Of a stretch of DNA of 64,000 nt, positions 63,201-64,000 are shown piece by piece (position 1 is the stretch's first letter; each line of letters opens with the position of its first letter). Source of the stretch: Centroberyx gerrardi (Eukaryota > Chordata > Actinopteri > Beryciformes > Berycidae). The stretch lies in assembly GCF_048128805.1 (NCBI RefSeq), contig NC_136005.1, forward strand, positions 19,308,260 to 19,372,259. The letters are read 5' to 3'. A model generated the notes under the pieces. The model was given only the letters and a program-made list of their open reading frames with translations, did no database searches and had not been told where the DNA came from. Made by a program: the position numbers and the translations under genes.

Positions 63201-63414
63201 TGTTATGGGCAAAAAGCTTACAATTATTTTTAATAATTTCCATCTGGTCATGTTGTAGACCTGGTTTAAGAAGAATATAAACTACCAAATATTGAGACAA
63301 TGTGCATACATTTGGCACCAAAAGATTTACAAGATCTAGTTTTGCATATCCATAACACAAACAAATATTAAGCAGAAACATTAAACTACACTTTTGTGAA
63401 AAACATACAGCCCT

Positions 63415-63462
63415 ACTAACAAAAGGTACAACGGCGTACCTTTTTTTCTGACAGTGTACTCA
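63415..63462. repeat. Remnant of a dispersed hairpin repeat
   Basis: AAAAGGTAC and GTACCTTTT flank a short loop, followed by TTTCTGACAGTGTAC. On the - strand this reads GTACACTGTCAGAAAAAAAG, then GGTAC, resembling an abundant teleost dispersed repeat. It is probably a truncated copy. Confidence 0.4.
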
Positions 63463-64000
63463 TAGCTGCGACAGGATTGGTTTGAGAAAATACAAAATGT
63501 TTGCTTTAGTCTTGGGAAACATACAAGTGTTATAATGTGATCCTTCATTTTGCTGCATACTTTTATGGCAATGAGACGTTAACTGTCCTCAGGTTCATGT
63601 AACTGATTTAAGAGCTCATCAAGGCAGTTTGACACAGATGCGGCTGGACAGCCAAACGTCTTCCTCATATCATTCCCTACAATCAAAAGCCACTTAATAT
63701 CAAGACATACACCATTCAGCGCTGCCTGGCAACCTGAGGGAGGACCTGAGGAATCAAGACAGATGGTCTTTTTTTCACCTGCACTGCAAATACTATAACA
63801 GAATCTATGCAGCTGGTGTAGCAACACCATTTATAATTAAATTGAATTCAATAGTTAATTGTGCATTTGACACTTCAACATTGTTAAGTATTGTTTTGTA
63901 CAAGGTGTAGTACACTGGATGGCCAACAAAAATCATTCTCCCAGTAGATTGATTGAATGCATAACCTCGGTCCGGATAGTAATTGGCTGTTGAGGCAAAT

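Larger units (their letters stand above)
41191..64000. other. Gene-free tract downstream of lmo4
   Basis: No exon, RNA gene or intact transposon ORF is recognised in the last 22.8 kb. It contains microsatellites, degraded repeats, the nested insertion at 45.9 kb and the TAATTA cluster at 51.8 kb. The longest open frame (59111-59635, 174 codons) has no recognisable domain, and one of this length is expected by chance. Confidence 0.6.

Noticed and set aside
63911..63940. TACACTGGATGGCCAACAAA near the window end, resembling a Tc1-like terminus (TACACTATATGGCCAAAA)
   Set aside because: Too diverged, and the partner end would lie beyond the window, so it cannot be supported.

Overview
The window is vertebrate nuclear DNA, almost certainly from a teleost fish and probably a percomorph. 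The evidence is spliced genes with GT-AG introns, long AT-rich intergenic stretches, many CA/TG microsatellites, tRNA-derived SINEs, and short TIR and foldback elements of types familiar from teleost genomes. No bacterial, viral or organellar gene was recognised. No classical cellular tRNA, rRNA or CRISPR array was seen.

Two protein genes can be supported, both on the + strand. (1) 161-2040 holds the last five coding exons of hs2st1 (heparan sulfate 2-O-sulfotransferase 1), about residues 122-356; the 5' part lies upstream of the window. (2) 31887-40274 holds the complete four-exon coding sequence of lmo4, a 165-residue LIM-only transcriptional adaptor with two intact LIM zinc-binding domains. 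A CpG-containing segment with CCAAT and CRE-like boxes near 29.5-30.1 kb is the probable promoter and noncoding first exon. The hs2st1-lmo4 order and orientation match, as I recall, human 1p22, which supports both calls. The two proteins are not known to share a pathway (Golgi glycosaminoglycan modification versus nuclear transcription scaffolding); the link is syntenic.

Layout: 1-2040 hs2st1 exons; 2041 to about 4.4 kb its 3' UTR and flank; 4.5-29.4 kb intergenic, with a strong CTCF-like motif at 4.75 kb, a SINE with target-site duplication at 12.05-12.28 kb, a foldback element at 24.67-25.60 kb and a piggyBac-like MITE at 25.75-26.26 kb; 29.4-41.2 kb lmo4; 41.2-64.0 kb a gene-free tract. 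That tract holds microsatellites, a nested retro-insertion with a 16-bp target-site duplication (45.9-46.1 kb), a dense TAATTA cluster at 51.80-52.10 kb that looks like a homeodomain-type enhancer, and a degraded SINE at 55.9-56.06 kb. The long non-genic tracts beside lmo4, a developmental regulator, are natural places for distal enhancers, but conservation cannot be measured here.

I found no evidence of an undescribed biological system. The most informative non-genic signals are the foldback element, the nested insertions, the TAATTA cluster, and the UG-repeat tract in the splice acceptor of the first lmo4 coding exon.
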